From contig CM039121.1 in NCBI GenBank assembly GCA_022036555.1, positions 46,339,847-46,403,846 of the forward strand: a DNA stretch of 64,000 bases, in the 5' to 3' direction. Positions 11,770 to 24,106 of the stretch are shown piece after piece (position 1 is the first letter of the stretch; each line of letters opens with the position of its first letter). The position numbers and the translations under genes are program-made. The notes under the pieces are model-generated. The model was given only the letters and a program-made list of their open reading frames with translations. It was not told the origin of the DNA and did no database searches. Source of the DNA: Microstegium vimineum. Taxonomy: Eukaryota > Streptophyta > Magnoliopsida > Poales > Poaceae.

Positions 11770-14700
11770 ATGCAGATCGGAGGTAAGTAAGCCCCCCCCG
11801 TGCGTTTGCTGCCTTTTGGTTTTGGATTGGAGGATTGTGTTGTGTTTGTGTACGGAAAAACTCCGGTTCTTCTCTCTCTCGCGCGCGGTCGCAGGCACAG
11901 CGTCGTCTTTCCTTACCTTATCTTGGTTTCTTGCTGCTGTTATTTATCACTTCAGTACGTTTTGCGAGAGCTTTGTTGGAATCATGGGAGGGAGATGGGG
12001 ACCTCGGGCATCTTCCTTCTGGTTGGGTAATAAAGATATGACTGAGCATGCAGTAAATACTAGAAGCTATCATCATCATCATCTGATCCTTGAAGAAAGA
12101 AAGAAAGAAAGAAAGAAAATCTGATTTTGTTCTGCCTATTTATTTTATTTATACATAACAGCTTGGGAAAAGATTTTTGTATTTTGGATCTGGATAAAGG
12201 TTTAGAAATGCACTCCCCACTCTCCTTTTTAGATTCTTGTGTGTGCGAGGTTGGAGCGGGTGGGTCGTCTAATAAAGATCCATGAATCGTTTTCAGGCAG
12301 CAAACACCACCACACCACAGAAAAATACATACTAGTACATCATAAAGAGGACATTTTATTTCATCGCCTCCAAGCTCCAACACACGAATTTTATTGGAGG
12401 CATCGGCATTCGGCCGGCCCCGCTCCCCCTTTCCATTTCGCCAAGCCAGCCAGCCTTTTGCAATGCCCTCATCACACTTTCCCGGCATCTGATTCCTCTG
12501 CATTCATAGGACCAACTGACCAAGCAACAGCAGCAGCAGCAGCATGTTTTTCTTTTCTTTTCTTTTCTTCCTCCTATCTAGTAGTATCCTCCTATCTTTT
12601 TCCACAGATGCTGCTGCTGCTGCTGCTGGGCTCTGGGCTCTGGATGCTTGTCTCCTTGTCCCAGTCACAGCAGTCCTATAGATAGCTCTCCTTCTCACTT
12701 TGCCCTAAGTTCAAGCATGTGCATGTCTATCCGTCCATGCCTCATCTCCTCTCCTCCTCCTCTCGCTGCATTCCTTCTCGACCTCGAGTCCGTGTAGAAT
12801 GAAAGACAATACTAGAGAGGAGAGCTGCGAGATCTTTTCGAGCTAGACTACGACTATAGCTTTCTGGGTGGAGGATATGGAGAAGAAGCCGGTGGTTGGG
12901 CGTCAGCAGCTCGCAAGGAGACACGCGATAGGGAGTGGCTCCACCACCTCGTCTCCTCCTCCTCCTCCTCCTCCAACTGGTATGTGTTGTGTTGCCTTGC
13001 GTGCTGTTCCATTGGTGCTTCTCTCTTTCCTCTCTCTCCCCAGCCGTCCGCCGCCGCCGAAGCAGAAGATGGTCACAGTGCACTAACCCGGCGGCGGCGT
13101 CCAATCTCTGTTCTCGTCGTCCCCAAAATGCCCCCTTATCTTTCTCGCCACATGCATCATCTTTCTAGTTTTCTCCTTCCTAATGCGCCCTCCTCCTCCT
13201 CAAAAGATCAAAAGATCAAAACTTTTCCTCCCCCGGTGGGGACGCTGCTGGGCTCACTGACCACCTCGATATAGTAGTGTGTGTTCTTGTGATTGGTTTT
13301 ATAGGTCCTACTTATATCTCTCTTCTTCTTTTTTTTCCACCAAGGCTTCAGAGTTCAGACAGGACTGAACAGGAGTGTGAGCTATCTAGTAGTATGCTAC
13401 TACGACTCTGCAGCAGCATTGGCTGCAGCTAGTACTATCATGTACTACTGCGGGGTCGTGCTGGAGACCACCACAGCATTTGTCTACTAGCCACTACTAG
13501 TACTAACTCATTTTCTCAAATTTCCTAGCTCTTAGATTATCTAAAATTTTCAATGAACTTTTGAGTTTTGAGAAGTTAAAGTTAGCGTAAACCGTAGGAT
13601 GGCTGGAGAGCTTGCCATCTTGAGTTCATGGTCTCTGCTCCTTTCGCCCTGACGTGGTGAGCTTCAGGAGAACTTTTCCCTGTGGCCACAAGAAGCCCTT
13701 TCTTTCCTGTGGAGCACCCCAGATCTTTTTTTCTCTCCTGGTTTTGGATGGTTTGGGTGAAGGTTTTCGTGAAGAATTTTTTTCGAGATACGGTGATGCT
13801 GCCTGCCTGCCTGCCTGCCTGCCTGCCTTGGGTCCTAACGCTCGCTTGTCACCTACTGCCTACGTGTAGATAGATATGCACGCAACGCGAGCCCTTGAAG
13901 CCTTCGTTTTCAGCTTCTTGTCCTTTTCACAGATGCTGCTTGTGCTTGTGGCTCCCTCAGAAACATGGATCCATGCTGCCTGATGAAACGTGAACACACA
14001 ACACATGGAGCCTTTAGAGCTCTTCTCTCCAACTTTTCAGAATTTTGGCACTGCAATCATATAGTTTTTTTTTTCCTTGCATGATCCACTGTATGTACTG
14101 CTTTCTAGTTTTTTTATCAGTGCAAAAGTTTTATGATTCCTGACCTGTTCAGATTACGATCATTTCTAAAAGGCCAGATGGCATCAACTGTCCCTTTCGT
14201 TTCTTGTTTAGAAAAAAAAACAATTTGTAAAAACGTATGTGCCTAGCTGTTTTAACCGCTAGATTAGATTACCGCGCCATGATTTGTAACGCTAATTGCT
14301 ATTGCATATTGCTTGTTCTCCAGGTTGTAACGGGAAGGAGAGAAAAGGTGGAGGAGATCACAAGGCAGCATTGAGGCACAAGAAACTGAAGGCTAAGTCC
14401 TTCATGTGGAGATCAAGTAACGGCGACACGAACAGCAAGGTAGAGGCGGCCGGCGGGTCTGATCAGGTCTGTGATGATGCAGTACTCTGCTCGCTGTCTA
14501 CTGCCAGCTTCAGTGGCCTGGTTAGTTGGAAAAGAGTGAGGACCCTTGGGAAGGTATCTTTCCTGCCTTTTACCATGTCCGTGTTCAATCATTTGCTTTT
14601 TGTTCGTCATGCGAATCTTTGAGTTCATTTTTTTTTGTTCTATTTCAAAGGTGGCTGAGCGGTGTGATGCTGTCGATCCTCCAGTTCCAAGAAAATTAAG

Positions 14701-17700
14701 ATCAGGTACCAGTTAACTGCACTATTTAATTCTTCTGCATGGTTAATTAAAATATTTTTTGTCGAGTATGCTCGTCCATTGTTATTTTTAATTACAGTAT
14801 ACTCGACAAAAAAATACCGTTAATTGTAAGTTGACATTTTTGTGAACTAAAATTGAAGTTGACAATATGGTTTAACGCTGGGTGATGAAACTTGTTAATG
14901 TTTTTATTGTTAGACAGGGAACAATTGCTATTGGTCAACTAAAACCTTGGTGTTTATGTGTTTGTGGGTACTTGAATTTCTTTACTAGTGTAAATTAATT
15001 AATAAGAAGCAGTTGATTGTGAGTTGTGACAATGGCATAGTGGCATGAGTAGTTTCATTTGTGGTTTTTAAGCTTAGATGATATTTCAACTTTTGGCATC
15101 CTATTTTCAGCCATAAACAAGCGAGCCGGTCAATTTGCTTCTGCATCATCACGTCATGTCAAAAAGAGGCGTCATCTTTCGGCTATCAGCGCTCAAATTT
15201 CTTTTGTAGACCAGGAAACAAGATCAAATGGAAACTCGGTAAATATTCTTCTGCTGCTACAATTTCATCTGTTTTCTCTTGACGTAATACTGAAAAATGG
15301 TAGTGAGATGTGCATTCCGTTTACAGTTATTTACAGAGCAAGAGGAAGCAATTGCTGATGTTTTGCTGTCCCTATCTCAAGTACCTTCTCATAGTGAGCT
15401 CACAGCCGACAAGGCTATAGCAGATAGTTCAAACACAAATGTAGCTTCAACTTCTTATTCAAAAGGTTTGTCTGCACTCTTTGAGTGTCTTTTCTGATTA
15501 TCATACTAAAAAAAGAAAGTATTATGATTTTTGAGTCCTTGTGTGATTGCCTATGCAGGACCTACTAAGGACGGTGACCAAACAGTCATACTGCCAAGTG
15601 CTGCTAATGACCTGGCTAACCAAAGTGCCTGCATAGATAAAGTGGTGGAACAAACCAATATCATTCCAAATGTAAATCCAGTGGCTGGCACTACAGATCG
15701 ATCCAGCAACAAAACCCCACCTTTGTCAGCAACTGAGCAAATACAGGACGTCTCTATGGGAACAGCTGTGAATTTGCCAAGCCTATCTAAAGACACCTCC
15801 AATAGCAGGTAGAGAACTGCTCATGGATGCTAATCTTGTCCTTGTTTAAGCTGCATTCTCATGTTTATTTCTGTATGTAGCACGCAAAAGCAGCAGAAAG
15901 TGCAGTTTGATGATAGCAAATGTCACCCTGCACAGAAGCCAGAGGCTCCTCTTTGGCTGGTACTGCACTGTTATTATCTGTCTGAAAGTACAGGTGTAAC
16001 TACACCTTCATTTGTGGTTGAATTCCCTCAAATATGTTTTTGCTACAGGTAAATTCTGATAAATCTGAGGGTGTGCCACATGAGAGAGAAAAGGCCAAGA
16101 ACAACAGCACACAAGGTACTACTACAAATCTAGAACGCCATAACAGCTGATATGTTGCTTATCTGCTAATATGTTGCTACTTCTTATATCAGAAATTGTG
16201 CCTCTGGTCAAGACTCTGTTGCCTTGTACCCCAGCTGGGTATTTAATAAAGTAAGTTTCTGTTCAAACTAGTTACACATTTTCTTTTCATATGAAGACAT
16301 TATTAGTTGGGTTGTTAATAAGATGATAAATGTATGTATGTATGTATGTTTTCAGACCCTCTTCAAGCAAACTGGCAACCCGCGTCAATACAATTTCTGA
16401 ATCGGCTAACTTCACCGCACCTACAAATCAGAACAAGGCATGTTCTATCTACTGTACACTCTTACACTTCCCTTATCCAATTCGATCATCGATAAAATTC
16501 ATCTTATTCAACACGGATGTTTTCCTTGACCAACAAGCTCCTGAAAAAACTCTGAATGTTTATTTAGCCGCTGACTGGATGCAAATGCAACGCTGTTGTT
16601 ATCTGCAGCAGCACCCTCTGGTGAAAAACGTGGGCGCGCCAAAGGCATGGAAGAGAAGCATCACCCATGTGTACGTGAGCCATGTGATCCAGATGCATGT
16701 CAACAAGGAGAAGGCCGCCGCGTCAGTTTCGTCGCAAAGCCAAGCGAAACCTGCTGAGGAGACGAGGCCCCTCGCCCGCTGCTCCTCCTCCAGGCCTCCC
16801 AACACCTCGCAGCACAAGATCACCACCATGGCTCGGGACGAGAAGTTCTACACGGTGCACTTCGACGTCCGCCTCCCGGCGGCTCACCAGCAGCCTCCGT
16901 CCGCTGGCATCGTCAGCTGCGACGTCGGTGCCGGCCGGCAGAAGATTGTGAGCGCGACAAACACTGCACTAGAGCTTAATTGGCAGCTATGGCGGCGGCA
17001 CTGCTGCTGCTGCTTGAACGCTAAATGCCAGAACACAGCAGTAACTGAAGAGCTCATCTGAACTCTTGTCTAACAGAAGCCGTTGCTGCGTGTTTCAGGT
17101 CAGCGGCAGTTCCTGGCAAAACCTGCCGGCGGCGACATCGGTGGCTGCGGCGGCGCAGCAGCATGTCCAGTACCTACACCACCCTCAGATGGCGCCGGCG
17201 CCGGCGCCGGCGACGACGCCGCGGGACGCGACGCCGTACCCGTTCCCGCACTTCCCTTACAGCAGGGGGAGTCTGGGACACGCCGCGGCGCTTCAGCAGG
17301 TACAGTAGTTTGTTTTCCTCTCATCACTGCACGTCTGGACCATTGCTAGCTTCTGGTTTCTTGGTTTCCGTTCCGAGCAAGCATGTGGTTCAATTCATTC
17401 AAATGGCGTCTGACCGATCGCGTCTTGTGTGGACTCGCTCGCAGATGCCACAACAGTACGTGTGCAGCTCAGGCTACGGCCCGCGCGGAGGCGGCCTCCC
17501 TGCCGCCGCGACCTCGTCGTCGTTGATGATGATGAAGCAGCTACAGCAGCTCATGCCGACGCAGCAGCAGCAGCAGCAGATGTGGCAATACCATGTCTCG
17601 CAGTACCAGCCGAGGCCGGACGCTAATACGGCTTCCCCGGCGGCGTCGGCGGCAGCGTGGCACGGCATTTCGTCGTCGCTAAGGCCGATGGGCATGCTTG

Positions 17701-17804
17701 CTCCCCCGGCGATGGCGCCGTCGCCGCCATGGCCAACGCAGATGGAGCTCTTCTGCGCGCCGTACCAAGGTGGAAGGCAGCCGCAGCAGCTGAGGTTGAT
17801 GTAG
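11770..17804 (+). CDS. Unnamed plant protein, 13 exons, Gln/Met-rich C terminus
   Basis: I do not recognise this family by name. Modelled exons: 11770-11782, 14324-14553, 14651-14705, 15111-15238, 15327-15465, 15559-15808, 15881-15959, 16049-16115, 16193-16250, 16356-16437, 16609-16947, 17099-17299, 17445-17804. They total 2001 nt, 666 aa plus stop, and the phase is kept at every junction. The introns are GT-AG except intron 10, which would be GC-AG. Visible blocks are a basic N-terminal region (RHKKLKAKSF), a PVPRKLRS segment, an acidic-hydrophobic block (TEQEEAIADVLLSLS), a KAWKRSITHVYVSHVIQ block and a tail rich in Gln, Pro, Ala and Met with a six-Gln run. The composition suggests a nuclear regulatory protein (inference). 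The start MQIGG sits 13 nt before the first donor. In-frame ATGs at 11455 and 11665 could extend it, but that stretch reads like a CT-rich leader. Intron 1 is 2.5 kb. Confidence 0.75.
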
Positions 17805-18236
17805 CTGGCTGCTGCTGCTGATGATGATCAGCTGATTGAATAGCAGCTATTCAGACGAACTAATTTACAAAGAGTATATACTACTAGTAGCAGTTATGAA
17901 AAATGGGGATGTTGCAAAAAAAAAAAAGATCCATAATGTTGCGTTATATATAAAAATTCGGGAAACAGGGTTTATGCATGGTAGCAGAGGGGACTGAAGA
18001 GAAGAGGGAAGGCTCAACTGTAGTTAACAGGTTAATTTCTGCTGCAGTTGCATAATTAATGGAGTAGTAGTGTACTGCTACTATACAAGGCTCTCTGTAT
18101 CTGAAACGCCAGGGTTAATGACATGCATGCGCATGTTTCAGGAAGCTGTCTTTCTGACATGTGGGGCCCTGCTTGCACGCATGACGTGTACAAACCGTCT
18201 CCATCTCCATGCTATGCATGGCTTGTGTAGTACGTA

Positions 18237-18385
18237 CTACGGAGTAGTATCTTCCGTTTTTAAATTATAAAATATTTCAGGCTTTTAAACATAGTTTTTT
18301 CTATATATGTCTAGAAACATAAACATAGAAAAACAATGCGTCTCAAAAACCAAAATATTTTATAATTTAAAAATAAAAGGAGTAT
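18237..18385. mobile_element. Small palindromic MITE
   Basis: TTTTTAAATTATAAAATATTT near 18256 is mirrored by AAATATTTTATAATTTAAAAA near 18353, with CTTCCGT / AAAGGAG-like outer ends. This pattern is common in grass Stowaway-type elements. It has no coding capacity. Confidence 0.6.
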
Positions 18386-19232
18386 ATTGTTGATACGGGC
18401 TACATCGTTATGGAGATGAGAATTGAGAAGTATACGGATCGTCACGTATCTATAACTATTCTCACTCTAATTCTATGACTCAAGTAAAGCAAGAAAATCT
18501 ATGTGAAAACCAAACTATTGTGTGACACATGTGTATAAGTGGCATGCTACGTCTACCTTCACTTGTTCACTGCTTATATATGCGTATAATATGATGGTTG
18601 GTTTTAGTCTAGCTAGTTTCGACCAAAGCAAACAGTTTGTCTTAATTGGATGCCTGGAATTAATAGGCCCTTGACTTCGCCAGCACGATGCAAAAACCAT
18701 TACCCTGCCCTTAATTATATACTGCGTGAACATATGGGAGAATCATCACTTGACACGTGAACACAACTGGGCAACCCAAAATACATGGCCCACGCGATGC
18801 AAAATCGTCGCGCTACCCTGGCTAGCGTGGTACGGAAATTTTCCGTGGAGCTTGGCTAGCGTGGTGCGCGGCTTGGATATAGAGAAACCACTTGATGCCT
18901 GAACACAACTGGATAACCAAACAACATGTCAGAGTTCAATTAGACTAGGATATATACAATTAGAAAACCAAACATGCCTTACATGGATTTAGCCAGGCTA
19001 GCGAGCTGAGGGCTTGGTTCCCATATGCTAGCCAGGCTCGGCTCAACGGAAATCGGTCGTCCTACGGGCAGGGCGAATCCAGGATATCATGTCAATGAGA
19101 TAAAGGAATAAACAATGAGGTTAAAGACATGCTGATTTTGTATCTGAAAGAGTAATTTTCTGGTGGATATAAGAACATTTAGTGAGTTTTTGATGAATTG
19201 CCGGAGTAAGCTGACCCCGATAGATACATGTA

Positions 19233-19556
19233 GGGCACGTTTAGTTGCTTGCATGAGCCCTCGGCCAGGCTCCGTGTGTGCGACAACATCCCTTTGTTTG
19301 GTTCGTATATTTGTCGGGCTAGGCTCCGCTCGTGCAGGCCGCCCCTCGTGGCCAGGCTCCGCAGAAATCGGCCGTTTCTGCCGGGCCTGGCTCACCTGGT
19401 GCGAGCGAGCCTAGAACGATGCATGTCGCGTGAGATAGAGATACATGGACAAGATGAACCAAACAAGGTGTTGTCGCATGCATAGGGCCTGGACAAAGCT
19501 GACCTGGCTGGGTCCGTGCGAGCCAGGCTCCGCCGCGCAACGAACCAAACATGCCC
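19233..19556. mobile_element. Inverted-repeat MITE
   Basis: The left end GGGCACGTTTAGTTGC is inverted at the right as GCAACGAACCAAACATGCCC. The interior repeats GCCAGGCTCCG several times on both strands. Short open frames inside are compositional. Superfamily was not determined. Confidence 0.65.
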
Positions 19557-20144
19557 GTAGATTCACCCCGGCCCTACATATGGGAGTGAGTTCATTATAT
19601 GAATGCTCCAAGCCTGGCGAGTAACTCTCAACCCGTCTATGTTGAGCCTGTCTATGTGGGTTGTACGTGCCAACATTAGGTATATGTGCGTGGTGTAAAT
19701 CTGTTACGAAATTATTTGGTAGCTAGCTAGTGTGCTAGATATATTCCTTGTATGCATAATGATTCATGTGTACACCCTTAATTGGATTTGTCGAGCTTGG
19801 CCGCAAGAAACAAAATCTTCTGTTTCTAGTGAGCTTGGTTCGAGCTGTATGGTTCCACGATGATAAACTGACCCGAGCGCTCGATTATAGACAACAAAAC
19901 ATATTAAAGTTGCTTGTAGTCGGCCTAGCTAGTAGAGACACAAGTAACCAATCACGCCTTATATCTATAATAGGCTTATTCATCTCTTTGGCCACTATTC
20001 ACAATCATATATGAACCTAAGTTCTAGCACCAATCAACTAATGTTTGTTCCACGTTTTCATGGAGCTATGTGTAGGGAGACCTTAGAGATCGACTGTGTT
20101 GCTACATCTCACCCCCTTGTTTTGATGTAAGTCACTTATATATC

Positions 20145-20510
20145 CCGAGTGTTTGTCATCTACAAGCTCCCGAGTGTATATCTTGTACAAACACTTGGGA
20201 ATAGATGAAAAATATTGCCTAGTGTTTGACACAAACTCGGGGAATGACTCTGTTATCATGGTACGAGGTCGTTAGCATGTTTCATTCCCGTGTGCTTTGT
20301 ATCTCCCGAGTGTCCTGGAAAACACACGGGAAAGGTGAAATACACTACACACTCAAGAAAATAGAACTTTCTCGACCTGAGGCCACCGAGTGTTCTTTGC
20401 CGATTGTCTACTCTTGAGAAAGTCTATCCCGAGTGTTTTGTTCGTGTTCCTAAGTGTTTGCAACACTAGGGAGATATGTGTCTCCGGGCACTATGTCTCA
20501 TGTGTTGCTA
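20145..20510. mobile_element. CACTA-type subterminal repeat fragment
   Basis: CCGAGTGT (or its inverse) recurs at short intervals, and CACTACACAC lies inside the block. Dense repetition of a CCGAGTG motif is typical of subterminal regions of grass CACTA elements. Neither end nor a target duplication was resolved, so this is a fragment. Confidence 0.45.
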
Positions 20511-21039
20511 AAATCGCTACAAACCACTATTAACAATGTGTGTATATGTTGCAAAAACGATACATACCGCTATTAATAATGTGTCTACACTATATAGGAC
20601 CTCATGTATATTATTTTATTCAAAACATAATTTGTCTACATATCTTTGACACTGAAGGGATTTTAACAGTACCAATGACAATATTATGACTATTTAAATA
20701 AATGAAATGAATAAATAAAAAGATCAAATGTATACTCCACAAGTACATAGTATGTCTCATGGAAAAGTAGCTTTGGGGCTAGTTAAAACTTAAGAGAGGA
20801 ACAAGAGAGGGCACCAAAAACACACAAAGGAAACCCACAAATATCAGGACCAGAGCCCAATCCACTACACTACATGCTATGCTAGTACCTATACAGAAAT
20901 ATGGATGGAGTGAAGGGAGGCAAGAGAGAAAATCTAGCGAAGATGAGATGACCAGGTCAGTTAAGAGGGCGAGGGAAAGGAAAGAGGAGCCACTGGGAGC
21001 ACTACGCCATGCCACCTCCACCACCACCACATAGCACGG

Positions 21040-21265
21040 CGTGAGTCATTCAATCCCTGCATGGTGGGGCCTCTGTGTCATCCTCCCCATGGTTGTGGTG
21101 CCACGTGGCGCCACGTGCTCACGCGTCCCTATTAAACAACACGGCCTCGAAGCCTATGAAGCAATCCGCAAGCTCGCTCACATCACTTTGTTGCTGCTAC
21201 CACCGCCACCACTGAGGCTTTCCCAGATTCCCCACAGTTCACGCTCATGGAGCAGGAGGCGACAT
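21040..21265 (+). promoter_or_regulatory. Duplicated promoter/leader copy of the EAR-motif gene
   Basis: The segment aligns by eye with 26,055-26,290. Both have a TGTCATCCTC segment, CCACGTGGCG, TATTAAAC, GCAATCCGC, GCTCGCTCACATC and a leader running into ATGGAG. The TATA-like TATTAAA starts at 21,130 and the ATG at 21,247 (117 bp); in the gene these are 26,158 and 26,276 (118 bp). This copy has two CACGTG G-boxes (21,102 and 21,112) against one at the gene. Its reading frame stops after eight codons, so only the promoter, leader and first few codons are preserved. Confidence 0.7.
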
Positions 21266-21910
21266 TTGTATAGGTCAAAAGTATACATACCGATAATGTA
21301 TTTGCATTTGTTCTCACACTGATTCTATGACTCCGGTGAAGCAAGAAAGTCAAGATGGGATCCAAATTATGGTAACATATCACACATGTATAAGTGTCAT
21401 ACTATGTGGCTACTAGTTAATTGGTTATGGATGTGATTGGTTGCCTGGTTTGAGCCTAGCCAAGACCGGTTGATGCAAGCTATGCGTCATTGGATGCCAG
21501 GAATAGATCCCAAGTTTGGCCATGTGATGCAGAAAAAGCCGTCACAGCCTGGCTCGTGCGGTGTGGAAATTTTCTCGTTTTCACAGAGCCTGGCTTGTGC
21601 GGTGCATGGTGTGAACATGGTGAGAGGCGAAAAAATAGTAGGAGAAGCACTTGGCATGTGAACACGGCTAGACAATCAAACAAAAGGGTCAGAGGTCGGA
21701 AGAACTAAGATATGTACAATTAGGAAACCAAACAAATTTAACTTACATGGGCTCAGGTTAGCTGGGGCTTGGTTCCCTTATGCGACCCATGCTAGGCTTA
21801 GCTGGAAACTAGTCACGCCCGCGTGACTGGTTACTTATTAAATGCTTCTAGCCTGGCGCGTAACTCTTAACCAGCCTAAGTCGAGTCTGGCTATATGGCT
21901 ATAGGCGCTG

Positions 21911-22075
21911 GCTTTTGGTTGCTTACTTACGCGGGTCTAAATCTGTTGAGAAATTGTTTGGTAGCTTTTGGTTGCTTACTTACGCGGGTCTAAATCTGTT
22001 GAGAAATTGTTTAGTAGCTTTGGGTTGCTTACTTATGCGGGTCTAAATCTATTGAGAAATTATTTGGTAGCCATC
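21911..22075 (+). repeat. Triplicated 55-bp tandem repeat
   Basis: Three consecutive copies of GGTTGCTTACTTACGCGGGT followed by CTAAATCTGTTGAGAAATTG and a TTGGTAGC end start near 21,916, 21,971 and 22,026. The other array units carry this segment only once, so it is a local expansion. Confidence 0.8.
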
Positions 22076-22138
22076 GTTAGACATTCTTCCTTAATTGCAT
22101 TTATCGCACCTAGCTCACGAGAAACAAAGAATCTTGTG

Positions 22139-23382
22139 TGTCGGATACCTAATTTAACGGTACATTTTCAAAAATAATCAACAACCATCTGAGAGGTAGC
22201 AAGAAGCCCATCGAAATCAAGTCATCACAGCCCATCGGCCTGCAAGACGAAAGGCGCGGGGGTCGCCGTCTAGTCGGCCCACGAAGGCAGACGTGCCCCG
22301 GGCAGACGTGCCCTAGGCAGACGTTCCTTGTGCGGACATAACTCCGTCTCGCCCGACGTCCCAAGGGAAGACGAGCCACATCACCGCCCACGTCGACATT
22401 CTCCGGCTTAAATCAATTCGGGTCTTCACAGCAGAAGGTCGTTGATTTCGGGAGATGTGTCAATAGTAGAGGAAAGACCTATTTACCCCTACACGAAGGG
22501 AGAGGGTCGCGGGTCCTTGGCAGTCGACGTCGCGCCCGCTACAAGATAAGAACGGAGGTACAGAATCACGAAGAATCTTACACCCCGTATAATCCGGGGC
22601 TCATGATAACACCCCGACTCCTGCCCAAACGAAGACATGTCAAGTTCCCCAATCGGGACGAGACAAAACAGGGCCCTCGGACAGACAGGAATCATGCCTC
22701 TCGCGAGGCAGAGTCAGCCTCACACATCTCCGACCCCTACAGAAGCTCATCGAACGAGGGTACAACGGGTACAGTAGGACCCTCTGAATAACGGAGTCCA
22801 TTGGCCAAGCGTGGATGAATCTCATCGTGCACAAAAAGAATTAGTAGAAGGTACAAACAGTGTACCGGTCGACGGAACAACAGGCATTCATGCCTCTATC
22901 CACTACAGGCTTAACCGGACCCCCCCCCCCCCCGTATTCTCCGGTGAAGCGGTGGAGGACCGACACGACACCAAGCCTCCAACCAAGTACAAAGACAATA
23001 GGAATATAGTATTATGAGCACTCCGCATCCTTCTCAGAGAAGGCAAGGATAGGGCACCACCTCTCAGGTAGATTCTCCTCGGTGCACACTTGTAACCCCC
23101 CCTACCCTCCTTGCTACTATAAAAGGAGGATGAGGGGGGACGACGACGATCATCGAACAACAAAGCATAGAGCTAGAACACATTCACACACTAACGCATT
23201 CAGAGACTTGGGGCTGACACCCCCTCTCTCGACCAAGCTTGTAAACCCCCTCCAAGCAGAGATAACGAACACGAGCAGCTACTCACTGGACGTAGGGATT
23301 TCTTGCCCGAACCAGTATAATCCTCCTGTCTCTTTGTCTCACCATTCGGAACCCGACACGCGTACAAATTTACTTGTTGGTA
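22139..23382 (+). mobile_element. Gypsy-type solo or truncated LTR
   Basis: It starts TGTCGGATACC and contains a promoter-like CTACTATAAAAGGAGGA near 23,115. Downstream is a U5-like region with CTTGTAAACCCCCT and ATTTCTTGCCCGAACCAG segments. The uninterrupted sequence seen in array unit 3 (ATGTGTTTCCAACTAG) shows what the site looked like before insertion. A clean 5-bp target duplication and a CA terminus were not seen, so the right end may be eroded. There are no polyprotein frames. Confidence 0.65.
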
Positions 23383-24106
23383 GTTTCCAACTAGTTCCAC
23401 TCGAGCTATGTATGGCTGCACAAGTATAGCCTAGCTCGAGCATTAGATTAGGAAACCAAATATCTTGAAGTTGTATGTAATCGTTCTAACCAATAGACAC
23501 ATGTAACCATCACATCTTGTATGTATGGGTTATTCATTTATTTTGCTCTACTATCCTCAATCATTCGTGAACCTCACTCCTAACACCACACTATTTCATG
23601 ATGCCTATGTGTGTGTATGGAGACCTCAAAGATCGATCGGATTGCAACATCTCAGCCATTTACTTTATTTTGGTTCCAATTACTATTTACTTACTTACTA
23701 TCAGGATACTTGTAATATCTATCACTACTTTAGTAATGAACTAGTTTCTCGGCCCAAAATGTTAAGCTTGAGCTATAACATTATTATGTCTACATATCAT
23801 AGATACACTCAATGGTGTTTTAGACCTGGACAAAGTTTGTGTGTATATAGCATATAGTAGAAGACTTCTTTTTTTTAGAAATTTCATGAATACATGGCAC
23901 ATGAAAAAAATGAGGCCAATAAGACACATAGAAATGTAGTATGTCACGAGTAATAAATGACAACAAGACACACGATGCACCCGGAGGAACATGAGAGATT
24001 CTAGCGGAGACGAGGAGGCGACCGACGAGTGGGGGTGGAGGGGCCCACCGCGAGCACTGCACCAGCCACCAACACTAGCACCGTGACTACACGGCGCGGC
24101 ATGGCA

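Larger units (their letters stand above)
18386..21265 (+). repeat. Upstream array, unit 1 (most diverged)
   Basis: This is the first of four related units that end at the EAR-motif gene. Landmarks shared with later units: a TTCTATGACTC...GCAAGAAA segment at the start, AAATCTGTT.(G/C)GAAATT with TTTGGTAG, a CAAGAAACAAA block, a GGAGACCT.A..GATCGA block, and a terminal AAATCTAGCG leader-like segment. Inserted DNA (a MITE at 19,233 and CACTA-type repeats at about 20,145) enlarges this copy. It ends in a promoter-like copy listed separately. I see no protein gene in it. Confidence 0.6.
21266..24106 (+). repeat. Upstream array, unit 2, interrupted by an LTR
   Basis: It has the same landmarks as unit 1, with TTACTTATTAAATGC at about 21,830 and a CAAGAAACAAA-like block. 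It is split by LTR-like DNA at 22,139-23,382 and resumes at GTTTCCAACTAGTTCC. It ends at GAGACGAGGAGGCGACC and a GAGCACTGCACCAGCCACCA stretch that matches the region before the gene. Without the LTR it is about 1.6 kb. No coding region is recognised. Confidence 0.65.

Noticed and set aside
11363..12124. 253-codon + frame spanning the leader and intron 1 of the 13-exon gene
   Set aside because: It runs through the GTAAGT donor at 11,783 into intronic sequence and has a CT-rich leader composition. At most its first part is an upstream ORF.
14760..14825. TTTTTTGTCGAGTATG / CATACTCGAC-like hairpin in intron 3 of the 13-exon gene as a microRNA precursor
   Set aside because: It is a short imperfect inverted repeat with a long AT-rich loop, more like a MITE relic; it resembles no known microRNA.
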